Both the position numbers and the translations under genes were made by a program. Below, piece by piece: positions 15,680 through 23,892 of a DNA stretch of 64,000 bases. Numbering within the stretch: the first letter of the stretch is position 1; each line of letters starts with the position of its first letter. The stretch comes from Acidimicrobiia bacterium. GTDB lineage: Bacteria; Actinomycetota; Acidimicrobiia; Spongiisociales; UBA11373. The stretch spans positions 1,853,469-1,917,468 of the forward strand of contig CP129495.1 of NCBI GenBank assembly GCA_030584185.1. Direction: 5' to 3'. The notes beneath the pieces are model-generated. The model saw only the letters and a list, made by a program, of their open reading frames with translations. It was not told where the DNA came from and did no database searches.

Positions 15680-15692
15680 TAGCCTGCTCCCC
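15680..15692 (+). promoter_or_regulatory. leaderless promoter of the TetR gene
   Basis: TAGCCT (15680-15685) ends 7 bases before the ATG at 15693, the leaderless arrangement. No ribosome site precedes the ATG. Confidence 0.45.
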
Positions 15693-16316
15693 ATGTCCGG
15701 TGACACCACCCTGCGGGAGCGCAAGAAGCTGCGCACCCGGCGCGCCATCGAAGGCGCCGCCCTCGATCTCTTCGAGAAGCAGGGATTCGACGGCACCACG
15801 GTCGAGGATGTCGCCGCTGCAGCCGAGATCGCCCCCCGGACCTTCTTTCACTACTTCCCGTCCAAGGAGGACGTGGTCCTCGCCGACTACGCCGCTCGCC
15901 TCGACCGGCTGGTTGCGGAGTTGGAGGGAGGGCCCGCCGATGCCTCTGCGTGGCGGGCGCTGCGGGCGGCGTTCGTCGCCGTGTCGGCCGACTACGAGAG
16001 CGAGCGGGCGCAGATGCTGCGCCGGTTCCAGATAATCACCACGGCTCCCTCCGTCGGAGCCCGCAGCCTGCAGCTCCAGGCGGATTGGGAGACCACCGTG
16101 GCCGGGATCGTCGCCGGCTGGCTGGGGACGGATCCCGACCGCTTGATCGCGCCCCGGCTGCTCGCCGGAGCCGCCCTCTCCGCCATGCGGGCCTCGATGG
16201 CCCTGTGGCTGGCCGGAGGCGGCAAGGAGTCCCTGCCCGAACTGATGGCCAGGTGCTTCGACCTCCTCGACACCGGCCTGGGGGAGATCAACGACCACGG
16301 AACCGCCCGGCCGTGA
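15693..16316 (+). CDS. TetR-family transcriptional regulator
   Basis: A 207-residue regulator. The N-terminal TetR helix-turn-helix is clear (ALDLFEKQGFDGTTVEDVAA then APRTFFHYFPSKEDVVLADY). The C-terminal ligand domain is all-helical and unspecific. Divergent from the MMPL exporter with a shared 96-base gap holding candidate operators, so it most likely represses the pump. It overlaps the following hydrolase gene by GTGA, so both should be one transcript and the hydrolase may be under the same control. The inducer is unknown. Confidence 0.93.
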   Translation: MSGDTTLRERKKLRTRRAIEGAALDLFEKQGFDGTTVEDVAAAAEIAPRTFFHYFPSKEDVVLADYAARLDRLVAELEGGPADASAWRALRAAFVAVSADYESERAQMLRRFQIITTAPSVGARSLQLQADWETTVAGIVAGWLGTDPDRLIAPRLLAGAALSAMRASMALWLAGGGKESLPELMARCFDLLDTGLGEINDHGTARP

Positions 16317-17146
16317 CCACCAGGCTGCGCGGCCTGCGCAAGTGGGTGTGGTTCGTCGCCCCGCAACGGATCGACCATGCCGGCCTTCACGGGGCGCAGA
16401 GCGTGGCCGCCCCCAACGCCATCGGCCTTCCCGAGGAGGAGTTGTGGCTGCAGGCTCCGGGCGGTCCCCGGCTCCATGCCTGGTTCATCCCGGTCGAGGG
16501 GACCGCTCCCGCCGTGGTCGTACTCCACGGCTGGGGTGGGAACGCCTCCCTGATGCTCCCGCTGGCCCCGCACCTGCATCGGGCCGGGTTCCACTCGCTG
16601 TTCCTCGACGTGTCCAACCACGGCCGGTCGGACCGTCGCCGGTTCGTGTCGATGCCCCGTTTCGCCGACGACCTCGAGGTGGCCCTCGGGTGGCTCTCGG
16701 GGCGCGACGAGGTGTCCACCCTCGGTGTCGTCGGCCACTCGGTCGGCGGCGGTGCGGCGATCCTCAGCGCCTCGCGCGGGTGTGCACTGCAGGCCCTGGT
16801 GTCGGTGGCGTCGCCGGCCGACCCCGGCGCTCTGATGCGTCAGCAGATGGCTTCGGCGCCGCGACCGGTGCGCGCTGCCGCCCTGGGGATCATCCAGAAG
16901 GCCATCGGGCAGCCCTTCGACGACTTCGCCCCCCGCAACCGGATCGCACTTGTGCAGGCACCGACCCTGCTGGTGCACGGAGCCGCCGACCAGGTGGTGC
17001 CCTTGGAGAACCTCCACCAATTGGCGGCGGCGAGTCCCGACGCCGAGGTGCTGATCGTCGACGACGCCGGCCACAGCGACCTGGACCGCTTCCTTCCCCA
17101 CGTCGATCGAATCACCGGATTCCTGGGTCGGCACCTGCTTCGTTAG
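16313..17146 (+). CDS. alpha/beta-hydrolase
   Basis: A 277-residue alpha/beta-hydrolase. Landmarks: VVVLHGWGGNASLM (oxyanion-hole strand, HGWGG), nucleophile elbow GHSVGGG (Ser in GxSxG), Asp in HGAADQVVP, and the catalytic His in DDAGHSDLD near the C-terminus. The order fits serine hydrolases of the lipase/esterase type. GTG overlaps the TetR stop (GTGA), which indicates an operon with the regulator. It may modify or degrade the compound the pump handles; this is context inference. Confidence 0.88.
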   Translation: MTTRLRGLRKWVWFVAPQRIDHAGLHGAQSVAAPNAIGLPEEELWLQAPGGPRLHAWFIPVEGTAPAVVVLHGWGGNASLMLPLAPHLHRAGFHSLFLDVSNHGRSDRRRFVSMPRFADDLEVALGWLSGRDEVSTLGVVGHSVGGGAAILSASRGCALQALVSVASPADPGALMRQQMASAPRPVRAAALGIIQKAIGQPFDDFAPRNRIALVQAPTLLVHGAADQVVPLENLHQLAAASPDAEVLIVDDAGHSDLDRFLPHVDRITGFLGRHLLR

Positions 17147-17179
17147 CGGGTGGATCTCGGCCGTTGGCTGCCGAGGCCG

Positions 17180-17509
17180 CTACTTGGGCGGCAGGCCTGC
17201 GGCGAAGGCGATCCCCTGTTCGATCCAAGCCTCGAGGGCGGCGTCGTTCGAGGTCCCCTCGGGCGCCACCACCACCCAGCCCTCCATCGGACGACCGGTG
17301 AAGTCCATGGTGCGCGCCCCGGGTCGGGCGATCGCCTCCTCGTGATCGTCCTTCCCCACCCTCACCATCAGGTCGGCTCCGTTCACACCGACTGCCATGT
17401 TTCCGCCGATGAGGAAGGCGAGCCCGCCGAACATGGTCTTCTCTGTGACGTCGGCCCGGGTGCCGATGTGGGCGCGGACGTCTTCTGCGAGGCCCAGGTC
17501 GTATGCCAT
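17180..17509 (-). CDS. TfoX/Sxy N-terminal domain protein
   Basis: A 109-residue protein consisting only of the TfoX N-terminal domain: MAYDLGLAEDVRAHIG at the start and EKTMFGGLAFLIGGNMAVGV, the MFGGxxF family signature. The C-terminal TfoX domain is absent. Such stand-alone proteins are common in actinobacteria and are not shown to regulate competence. Met 17509 matches the usual family N-terminus; an upstream ATG at 17533 would add eight residues. Convergent with the hydrolase gene. Confidence 0.82.
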   Translation of the reverse strand: MAYDLGLAEDVRAHIGTRADVTEKTMFGGLAFLIGGNMAVGVNGADLMVRVGKDDHEEAIARPGARTMDFTGRPMEGWVVVAPEGTSNDAALEAWIEQGIAFAAGLPPK

Positions 17510-17593
17510 CGGGAAATCGTAGGTGGCGACCATCGGCGGGGCGATGGCCCTGGGTCGTCAAGCGATCACCGGCCCGGCTTCGCCCGCCCGGTC

Positions 17594-18100
17594 TCAGTGG
17601 TCGTCGACGACCGTCGCCGTCGATGGAGACTCCCTCTCGCCGTCGGCGGGGCAGGAAGCGGCCTGGCCGCTCGCGATCTTCGCCAGCAGTTCGGCGAGCG
17701 CCTCCGCCTGCTCCTGGGTCAGGTGCCGGCCGAGATGTTGTTGAAGCCCCCGCAGGGCCGTGGGGGCGGCACTTCGCTGGACCTTGCGGCCCTGTTCGGT
17801 GAGGAGAACCTCCATGCCCCTTCGGTCCTCGGGGCAAACCCGCCGCTCGACCAGGCCGGCACCCTCGATCCGGTCCACGAGGCGGGTGGTGGCCGAGCGG
17901 CTCAGCGTCGCCGTCTCTGCCAGGCGGTGCATCCGCATCGACCCTCCGGCGAGCCGCAGCTCGACGAGCACCTGGTACCAGGAGAGGGGAAGCCGGTGCC
18001 CACCCATGAGGGCCGCGTCGAGGGCGGCCGTCACATCGGCATGGACCCGCATCAGGCCCTGCCACACCCGGATCCGGGCATCATCGGGGAGGCGGTCCAT
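17594..18100 (-). CDS. MarR-family transcriptional regulator
   Basis: A 168-residue winged-helix regulator. The MarR core is present: LPLSWYQVLVELRLAGGSMR, the recognition region TATLSRSATTRLVDRIEGAG, and the wing RRVCPEDRRGMEVLLTEQG. A helical C-terminus completes the dimer interface; one Cys (RRVCPED) lies in the wing and could be redox-sensitive. The ATG at 18100 is preceded by TACCAT 7 bases upstream, a leaderless start. Divergent from the YceI gene across an 85-base region full of dyads, so it probably controls both. Confidence 0.9.
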   Translation of the reverse strand: MDRLPDDARIRVWQGLMRVHADVTAALDAALMGGHRLPLSWYQVLVELRLAGGSMRMHRLAETATLSRSATTRLVDRIEGAGLVERRVCPEDRRGMEVLLTEQGRKVQRSAAPTALRGLQQHLGRHLTQEQAEALAELLAKIASGQAASCPADGERESPSTATVVDDH

Positions 18101-18107
18101 GCCGGTG

Positions 18108-18166
18108 ATGGTATCCGGGAATACTCCCCACTCACAATTGTTGTGTTGAGCAACTATTGTGTGTCG
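18108..18166. promoter_or_regulatory. MarR/YceI divergent control region
   Basis: The marR promoter reads TTGTGA (complement of 18132-18137), 18-base spacer, TACCAT (complement of 18108-18113). Overlapping and next to it are AT-rich dyads: CACAATTGTTGTG (18133-18145) and GTTGAGCAAC (18145-18154), then TATTGTGTG. Binding there would cover both divergent promoters. Confidence 0.45.
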
Positions 18167-18185
18167 CACACGACAAGGAGATCAG

Positions 18186-18740
18186 ATGACCACCCGCACC
18201 GAGACCACCCTTCCCGCAGCAGGCACCTGGACGCTGGACAAGAGCCACACCAGTGTCGCCTTCGTCGCCCGCCACCTCATGGTGACCAAGGTGCGCGGTA
18301 CCTTCGACGACTTCGACGGCACTGTGATCGTCGGCGAGAACCCCGAGGATTCGACAGTGGATGTGACCATCGGACTGGCCTCGGTGGACACCGGGGCGCC
18401 CGATCGTGACAACCACCTGCGCAGCGCCGACTTCTTCGATGTGGAGAAGTTCCCGCAGATGAGGTTCGTGAGCACCTCGGTGGAATCGGCCGGCGACAAC
18501 TGGCTGCTGACCGGGGATCTCACCATCCGCGACGTCACCCGTCCCGTGGTCCTGGAGATGTCGTACGAGGGGATGGCCACCGATCCGTGGGGCACCCAGC
18601 ACGCCGCATTCTCGGCCTCCGCCGAGATCGACCGCGAGGACTGGGGCCTCACCTGGAACGTGGCCCTCGAGGCCGGAGGTTGGCTGGTCTCGCGCAAGGT
18701 GAAGATCGAGATCGACGCCCAGCTGATCCCCGCATCCTGA
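18186..18740 (+). CDS. YceI-family lipocalin-like protein
   Basis: A 184-residue YceI domain protein. Family signatures: GTWTLDKSHTSVAFVARHLM at the N-terminus, KVRGTFDDFDG, RDNHLRSADFFDVEKFP and TGDLTIRDVTRPV. YceI proteins form beta-barrels that bind isoprenoid or amphiphilic ligands. There is no signal peptide, so this one is cytoplasmic, as in many actinobacterial members. Strong ribosome site AAGGAG before the ATG at 18186. Divergent from marR, and likely induced by the MarR ligand. Precise role unknown. Confidence 0.92.
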   Translation: MTTRTETTLPAAGTWTLDKSHTSVAFVARHLMVTKVRGTFDDFDGTVIVGENPEDSTVDVTIGLASVDTGAPDRDNHLRSADFFDVEKFPQMRFVSTSVESAGDNWLLTGDLTIRDVTRPVVLEMSYEGMATDPWGTQHAAFSASAEIDREDWGLTWNVALEAGGWLVSRKVKIEIDAQLIPAS

Positions 18741-18757
18741 CCCGAACCCGACCGTGC

Positions 18758-18783
18758 GATGGGCCCGTCCGACGGGCCCCATC
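18758..18783 (+). terminator. hairpin after the YceI gene
   Basis: An 11-bp stem with one bulged C and a 3-base loop (GATGGG-CCCGT / ACGGG-C-CCCATC). It follows the YceI stop by 17 bases. No U-tract follows. Confidence 0.45.
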
Positions 18784-18853
18784 GTCGTCTGGGCGATCTT
18801 GCGGGCGTAGGCGAACGATCGAGATCACAATGAGGCGCCAGGAGGTGCGTGCG

Positions 18854-19648
18854 ATGGTGACGAGCGAAGTCGACACCGCCCGGCCGATGCCTGCGCTGTT
18901 CCTCTCCCACGGCGCCCCGCCGCTGGCCGACGACCCGGTGTGGACCGACCAGCTGGCAGCGTGGTCGGCGGCCATCCCTCGCCCGACTTCGATACTCGTC
19001 GTCTCCGCCCACTGGGAGGCGGCGCCGGCGACGATCGGTGCCACCACGACCGTCCCCCTCGTCTACGACTTCTGGGGCTTCCCCGAGCGTTACTACCAGG
19101 TCACCTACCCGGCCCCGGGTGCACCCGGGCTCGCCGACGACGTGGAGGCGATACTCGGTGCAGGCGTGCGGCGTGATCCGACCCGCGGGCTGGACCACGG
19201 CGCCTATGTCCCCCTGGTCGAGATGTACCCCGACGCCGACGTGCCGGTGCTCCAGTTGTCGATGCCGACCCTGGATCCAGCCGCCCTGTTCGAGATGGGG
19301 CGGCGCCTGGCGCCGCTGCGCCAGGCCGGCGTGTTGATCGTGGGCAGCGGGTTCACCACCCACAACCTTCGGGAGATGAACTGGCACGCCGGCCCGGACT
19401 CGGAACCACCCTCGTGGTCGGCCGAGTTCGACGCCTGGATGGACCGGGCCGTGGCGGCGGGCGACGTCGATTCCCTGCTCGACTTCCAGGGGAGGGCCCC
19501 GGCGGCGCCGATCGCCCATCCCCGCACCGAGCACTTCGCCCCGCTGTTCGTGGCCCTGGGTGCTGCGGCCGAATCGGACCCCGTCGGCAGCACCGCCCTC
19601 TCCGGATTCTGGTTCGGTCTGTCGAAGCGTTCGGTTCAGTTCGGCTGA
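18854..19648 (+). CDS. extradiol DODA-type dioxygenase (LigB family)
   Basis: A 264-residue class III extradiol dioxygenase of the DODA/YgiD type. Conserved metal- and substrate-site pieces: ALFLSHGAPPL (His), VVSAHWE, GLDHGAYVPL (His) and GSGFTTHNL. The DFWGFPERYYQVTYPAPG segment is characteristic. Such enzymes cleave catechols such as DOPA; the physiological substrate here is unknown. ATG 18854 has AGGAGGTG 7 bases upstream. A DUF488 gene follows after 12 bases, probably in the same operon. Confidence 0.92.
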   Translation: MVTSEVDTARPMPALFLSHGAPPLADDPVWTDQLAAWSAAIPRPTSILVVSAHWEAAPATIGATTTVPLVYDFWGFPERYYQVTYPAPGAPGLADDVEAILGAGVRRDPTRGLDHGAYVPLVEMYPDADVPVLQLSMPTLDPAALFEMGRRLAPLRQAGVLIVGSGFTTHNLREMNWHAGPDSEPPSWSAEFDAWMDRAVAAGDVDSLLDFQGRAPAAPIAHPRTEHFAPLFVALGAAAESDPVGSTALSGFWFGLSKRSVQFG

Positions 19649-19660
19649 GGGGAGGGGCGA

Positions 19661-20014
19661 GTGGTCGACCAGGTCTCGGTGAAGCGGGTCTACGACCCGC
19701 CCGGCGACGAAGACGGCACCCGCATGCTGATCGATCGGATGTGGCCGCGTGGGGTGCGCCGGGCCTACTGGCCGGGGAACGCCTGGAGGCCGGACCTGGC
19801 CCCTTCGACCGAACTGCGTCGCACATTCCACGGGGACGATGTGGACTTCGAGCGGTTCGCCACCCAGTACCGGGACGAGCTCGACGCCAACCCCGCCATC
19901 GAGGGGGTGCTCGCCATCGAGGGCACCCTGACCCTGGTCACGGCTGCGCGCAACCCGCAGCGGTCACATGCCGCCGTCCTCGCCGCCTACCTGGTGGAGC
20001 GGGCGGGCCGGTAG
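19661..20014 (+). CDS. DUF488/YeaO-family protein
   Basis: A 117-residue DUF488 protein. The signature KRVYDPPGDEDGTRMLIDR, then MWPRGVRR and LAPSTELRRTFH, is nearly identical to the family consensus. Function is not established for the family. The GTG start has GGGGAGGGG 5-6 bases upstream. It follows the dioxygenase gene closely. Confidence 0.88.
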   Translation: MVDQVSVKRVYDPPGDEDGTRMLIDRMWPRGVRRAYWPGNAWRPDLAPSTELRRTFHGDDVDFERFATQYRDELDANPAIEGVLAIEGTLTLVTAARNPQRSHAAVLAAYLVERAGR

Positions 20015-20023
20015 GTCCCGGAC

Positions 20024-20518
20024 TCAGGCTGTCCGGCCTCCCAACTCCTGATCGATGAGTATCAGTGCGCCGGCGTCGTTGCCGGCCAGGCGGAGCCGCT
20101 CCAGGATCGTCTCCACGGTCGCCTCCTCCTCGGTCTGCTCCGAGATGAAGGCCTGCAGGAACGGGATACTCGCCAGGTCCCCCTGGGTGTCGGCGAGGCG
20201 ATAGAGGTCGTGGATCGCCTTGGTCACCGCTCGCTCCTGTTCGAGTGCGGCGGCGAAGGCGTCGGCGGGCGTGTCGAACGACTCCAACGGGGCGGGGAGC
20301 GCCCCGATCAGCGCCCGGTTGCCTCGATCGAGTACGAAGTCGAGGAAACGGTCGGCGTGGGCGCGCTCCTCCTCTGCCTGGAGTCGCATCCAGCGGCTCA
20401 TTCCGGTGAGGTTGCGGGCTGCGAAGTGAGCCGACATCTGCAGGTAGGCGTTGGCCGAGGCCAGCTCCATCGTCACCTGGTCGTTGAACCTCGTCTCCAG
20501 TTCGGCGGGCATCCTCAT
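20024..20518 (-). CDS. ferritin
   Basis: A 164-residue non-heme ferritin. Four-helix-bundle sequence with ferroxidase ligands: E in LETRFNDQVTMELASANAYL, the EEERAHADRFLDF helix, Glu/Gln in EQERAVTKAIHDLY and EQTEEEATVETILERL. Iron storage and detoxification in the cytoplasm. Met 20518 is taken; a second in-frame ATG lies two codons later and AAGAGG could serve either. Upstream in-frame sequence is arginine-rich and not ferritin-like. Convergent with the DUF488 gene. Confidence 0.92.
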   Translation of the reverse strand: MRMPAELETRFNDQVTMELASANAYLQMSAHFAARNLTGMSRWMRLQAEEERAHADRFLDFVLDRGNRALIGALPAPLESFDTPADAFAAALEQERAVTKAIHDLYRLADTQGDLASIPFLQAFISEQTEEEATVETILERLRLAGNDAGALILIDQELGGRTA

Positions 20519-20585
20519 CCTCTTCCCCCTTCGAGATGGCGTGCGGGCATCGTATTCGTCGTCCCGTTGCAACCGGTGGTGCCGC

Positions 20586-22094
20586 TCAGATCGGCTGGGG
20601 GAGGCGCATCAAGAAGGTGCAGCGGCCCTGATCCCTCTCCAGTGTCAGCTCGCCGCCGAGAAGAGACACCAGCACGTGGGCGTGGGGCAGGCCGAGGGCG
20701 GTGCCGGCGTCGGGGTCGGTTCCGGGGTCGGCGCCGTTTCCCCACGGTGTGAACGGGTCGGTCGAGGCCGGACCCGACCCACAGTCCGAGACGGTGATGG
20801 TGACCTCGCCGTGCTCCTCCGACCAGGCCAGGCGACGCGGAGCCACCCCGTACTTGCGCCCGTTGTCCAGCAGTTCGAACAGGGCGGTGGCGGCGGTCGG
20901 CTCGTGGGTGAGCACCTGGATCTCCGGGTCGCCCTCCACGTCGACGCCCTCCACGATGCTCGGCTCGATCGCCCGCAGCGCCCGAAGCACCGCAGCCATC
21001 TTCGATGGAGCCAGCATGTGATGGCGCTCCTCCTGCACCTGGACGATGCTCGCCATCCGGGTGAACAGGCGGTTGAGCCTGCGGGCGGCGCCGATGATCT
21101 CGGCGACGGCCCGTTCCGCCTCTGCGCGCTCCAACTCGCCTGCTGCGAGCAGCTCCGAATAGGCCATGATGGGGGTGAGGGGCGTGCGCAACTGATGGTT
21201 GAGCATCTGCAGGAAGCGCCGCCGTTCCTCGTGCATCTCCACCCGGTCGGTGACGTCCTCTGTGGTGAGGATCACGGTCGCCGTGGTGCGAACCTCCGGG
21301 GTCCCGGCGATGACGCGTATGTGGCGGATCGTGCCGTCGGGCTCGGGACGGTCGAGCACCAGCGCCTCCCCGCCGACCTGGGCCAGGTGGGCCCTTGCGG
21401 CGGCATCCCTGACCTCGTCGTCGTTCAGGCCCAGCCCGGTGAAGTCCTCGTTGGCAAAGGCGACTTCGCCGGTCTCCTCGTCGGCGACCGCCAACCCCAC
21501 CGGCGCCCGGTCGAGCACCTCGCGCAGCAACCGGGTCAGCTCGGCGCTGTGACGCCCCTGGGTCCGGAGCCGAAGTATCCCCACCTGCAGGACGCCGCAG
21601 AAGATCACCAGCAACCCGAACCGGGCCATCGAGGTCGCCGTGTAGTCCCGGACCAGCGCCACCACCGCGATGTAGGTCGCCAGGGTGACGGCGATGAGGA
21701 TCCCGAAGTCGTCCACCGAGTGCACCAGGGCGTTCCAGGCGAGGATGATCAGCGGCCAGAAGAAGAACGGGCTCTCGGTGCCGCCATCGGACGCCACCAA
21801 CCCTGCCGCCAGCAGCAGGCTTCCCACCGCCCGGATCATCTCGATGCGATGCGCGCTCAGCGGATCTCTGGTTCTCAGGCGCCAGAACCGCATTGCGGCG
21901 CGCCAGGCCACGAATCCGGCGACGATGCCCGCTCCCAGCGCAGGCCGCGTCATCTCGTCCAGGAGGAACAGCGCCACACCGTGGGCACCGAGGCCGACGG
22001 TCAGTGCGTCCCAGCGAAACAGCGGTCGCATCCAGCCTGGCGCCGTCCAGCGCCCTCCGAGGATCTCGAACGCCGACGGACCATGTCCGTTCAT
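20586..22094 (-). CDS. membrane sensor histidine kinase (orphan)
   Basis: A 502-residue kinase. Residues ~15-205 hold about six transmembrane helices; a PAS-like domain follows (LDRAPVGLAVADEETGEVAF). The phospho-acceptor is His300 in MLNHQLRTPLTP. The ATPase domain has the N box ELLDNGRKYG, then DCGSGPAS and a terminal GTALGLPHAHVLVSLLGGEL. No response regulator gene is adjacent, so the partner is unknown. ATG 22094 is chosen because the longer frame upstream is low-complexity reverse complement of the neighbouring lipoprotein's Thr stalk. Divergent from that lipoprotein. Confidence 0.88.
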   Translation of the reverse strand: MNGHGPSAFEILGGRWTAPGWMRPLFRWDALTVGLGAHGVALFLLDEMTRPALGAGIVAGFVAWRAAMRFWRLRTRDPLSAHRIEMIRAVGSLLLAAGLVASDGGTESPFFFWPLIILAWNALVHSVDDFGILIAVTLATYIAVVALVRDYTATSMARFGLLVIFCGVLQVGILRLRTQGRHSAELTRLLREVLDRAPVGLAVADEETGEVAFANEDFTGLGLNDDEVRDAAARAHLAQVGGEALVLDRPEPDGTIRHIRVIAGTPEVRTTATVILTTEDVTDRVEMHEERRRFLQMLNHQLRTPLTPIMAYSELLAAGELERAEAERAVAEIIGAARRLNRLFTRMASIVQVQEERHHMLAPSKMAAVLRALRAIEPSIVEGVDVEGDPEIQVLTHEPTAATALFELLDNGRKYGVAPRRLAWSEEHGEVTITVSDCGSGPASTDPFTPWGNGADPGTDPDAGTALGLPHAHVLVSLLGGELTLERDQGRCTFLMRLPQPI

Positions 22095-22200
22095 GGTGGG
22101 ACATTCAACTCGTTTCGCCCGGCGATTGCTGGCGCCGGGATCGGCGCGCCCTACTCTTTGCCCTTCACCGGGCGGGGGCGCGAGACGAGGAGTGTCCGGA

Positions 22201-23322
22201 ATGCTCGATCGCAGGCTCGCCGCGGTGGCGGGATTGCTGCTGGCGATCGCCGCCTGCGGCGACGACGCCACCGTCACCACAACGGTTCCTCCCACCACGA
22301 CGGCGAGCGTGACCTCCGTCACCACCACCGCCACGACGACCACCGTCGCCGCCACCACCACGACCACCACCGAGCCGGTGGCCACCACGACGACCGTCCC
22401 CTTCGTCGACGTCCTCGCCATCCCCGAGGCGCTCGCCGAGATGGGATCTGACTGGATGGAGGAGGTGTTCATCCCCTACGGCTCGGCCGAGACGGACCTG
22501 GGCACTTCTCCTGGCGGGGAGGGGGGCCTGCTCGATCTCGGGCCCGAGTATGGGGCTCAGGGCCCCGACGGCACCTGGTGGTTCCTAGACGTCGCCAAGA
22601 CGCGTCTCGCCCGGTACGCGGCGGACGGCGCCTTCCTCGATGCTCTGCCCATCCCCGTCGAGCTGCTCTCCCAGGGGGTGTACGCGCAGTTCCAGCTGCC
22701 CCGGGTGCTCGCCGGGGGCGAGTTCGTGGCCTTCCGGCTGGGTCAGGGCTCGACGGCGATGATGCTGGTCACCGAAGCCGGCTTCGAAGAGATCGAGATC
22801 CCCGGGTATGTCGTCCCCCGGGTCGACGACGGCGCCACGCTGTACGGGTTCGACGACCAGGGGGCCATGGTCGGAGTCGACCCAGCGGCCGCGGTCACCT
22901 TCTCCGTCGAGTGGTTCATGACCCAGTCGGGCTCCCGTTACCGGATCACTCTGGTCGAGGGCGGCCTGCGCATCGAGCTCCCCGATGCGCCGCAACCGGT
23001 CGATCGCATCCTGCCCATGGTGTACGCCGCCGATTCCTCGGTGGGGGCGTTCGCCGGCATCCAGGTGGCCACGACCGCCGACGGGAGGATCCATCTGTTG
23101 CTGACCGGTGCCCCCGAGTCCGACGAATCGGTGCAGCTCGCCGGGTACGCCACCATCCTCCCCGACGGGTCGGTCACGCCGGTCACCCCGGTGCGCAACC
23201 CGTTCACTCCGTCCGATCCGGGCAGCCCCGGCCAGCTCGGCGCCGCGTTCGGCACCGACCTGCCCTGGTTGATGGTGGTCGACGTCGACGGGATCCGAAT
23301 CTACCGCCCGACGGGAGGCTGA
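22201..23322 (+). CDS. lipoprotein with Thr-rich stalk, probably beta-propeller-like
   Basis: A 373-residue lipoprotein: lipobox LAIAAC (~Cys19), then an almost pure Thr/Val stalk to about residue 65. The mature part has regular strands with WWFLDVAKTRLARYAADGAF, a pattern like NHL or propeller repeats. No catalytic residues were recognised. ATG 22201 is preceded by GAGGAG. Divergent from the histidine kinase; whether the kinase senses its ligand is speculation. Confidence 0.72.
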   Translation: MLDRRLAAVAGLLLAIAACGDDATVTTTVPPTTTASVTSVTTTATTTTVAATTTTTTEPVATTTTVPFVDVLAIPEALAEMGSDWMEEVFIPYGSAETDLGTSPGGEGGLLDLGPEYGAQGPDGTWWFLDVAKTRLARYAADGAFLDALPIPVELLSQGVYAQFQLPRVLAGGEFVAFRLGQGSTAMMLVTEAGFEEIEIPGYVVPRVDDGATLYGFDDQGAMVGVDPAAAVTFSVEWFMTQSGSRYRITLVEGGLRIELPDAPQPVDRILPMVYAADSSVGAFAGIQVATTADGRIHLLLTGAPESDESVQLAGYATILPDGSVTPVTPVRNPFTPSDPGSPGQLGAAFGTDLPWLMVVDVDGIRIYRPTGG

Positions 23323-23359
23323 GCAGGCCGGTCGTCATGGGCGCTCAGTTGGCTTCCCG

Positions 23360-23399
23360 CCGGCGATCGACCGGGATGCCGGCGCTCGTCGATCGCCGG
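23360..23399. terminator. 12-bp perfect inverted repeat between convergent genes
   Basis: CCGGCGATCGAC (23360-23371) pairs perfectly with GTCGATCGCCGG (23388-23399) around a 16-base loop. It lies between convergent stop codons, at the edge of the stop of the TusA-like gene, and should serve as a bidirectional terminator. Confidence 0.6.
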
Positions 23400-23402
23400 T
23401 CG

Positions 23403-23660
23403 CTACGGCGTCTCCCCGCGCTCCACCAGCAGCCGTCGGTACCGCAGCGGCCAGACGCCGGCCCGCTCCACGGCGACCAGGCGGTGCCCCGCCTTCTCCG
23501 CCCACAGCCGGACCTCGGCCGGGGCGAAACGGTCCCGGGTTAGGATGGCCAGGACCTCCCCGGGCCCTAGCCGGTCAATGGCCGCGTCGGCTCGGATCAG
23601 GCCGGTGGCACAACCCGACCGGCGGTTGTCGAGCACCGCCGAAGGCTTCTGATCACTCAC
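23403..23660 (-). CDS. TusA/SirA-like sulfur-carrier protein
   Basis: An 85-residue TusA-fold protein. Cys17 in NRRSGCATGLIRADAAI is the position of the sulfur-carrying Cys, though the usual CPxP is CATG here. The later segment GEVLAILTRDRFAPAEVRLW matches the TusA two-layer fold. Overlaps the DUF2249 gene upstream by 8 bases, so it is the last gene of a four-gene operon on this strand. Such stand-alone TusA proteins shuttle persulfide sulfur; the partner is unknown. Confidence 0.87.
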   Translation of the reverse strand: MSDQKPSAVLDNRRSGCATGLIRADAAIDRLGPGEVLAILTRDRFAPAEVRLWAEKAGHRLVAVERAGVWPLRYRRLLVERGETP

Positions 23661-23892
23661 CGGGGCGGCCGATGCGCACCCGCCACACCTCGGGCCCGGA
23701 CTCCAGGTGATCCCAGGTGAACTCGCCCGGCTTGGTCGCCTGGAACTGATAGAACAGCGGCACCGGGTCGTGGTCGTTCACCAGCACGAACCCCTCACCG
23801 GGGGCGAGTGCCTCCCACTCCGAGAAGATCAAGGGGTGGCGATCCCTTGGCGCGATCGGTCGGATGTCTAGCGTCGTTTCTTCCACTCTCAT
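23653..23892 (-). CDS. DUF2249-domain protein
   Basis: A 79-residue DUF2249 protein: DIRPIAPRDRHPLIFSEWEAL, VNDHDPVPLFYQFQ and a final EVWRVRIG. DUF2249 proteins are small, often fused or adjacent to hemerythrin, TusA or cupin domains in clusters tied to anaerobic metabolism or nitrogen oxides. ATG 23892 overlaps the upstream gene's stop (ATGA), so it is translationally coupled. Biochemical function is not established. Confidence 0.85.
   Translation of the reverse strand: MRVEETTLDIRPIAPRDRHPLIFSEWEALAPGEGFVLVNDHDPVPLFYQFQATKPGEFTWDHLESGPEVWRVRIGRPGE

Noticed and set aside
22260-22400. Repetitive ACC/ACG-rich stretch that could be read as a tandem repeat
   Set aside because: It is codon-level repetition of a Thr/Val stalk in a lipoprotein; spacing and units are irregular, and it is neither a CRISPR nor a true tandem repeat.
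22095-22472. Longer N-terminus for the histidine kinase
   Set aside because: The extra residues are Val-rich reverse-complement of the neighbouring Thr stalk; the natural start is Met at 22094.
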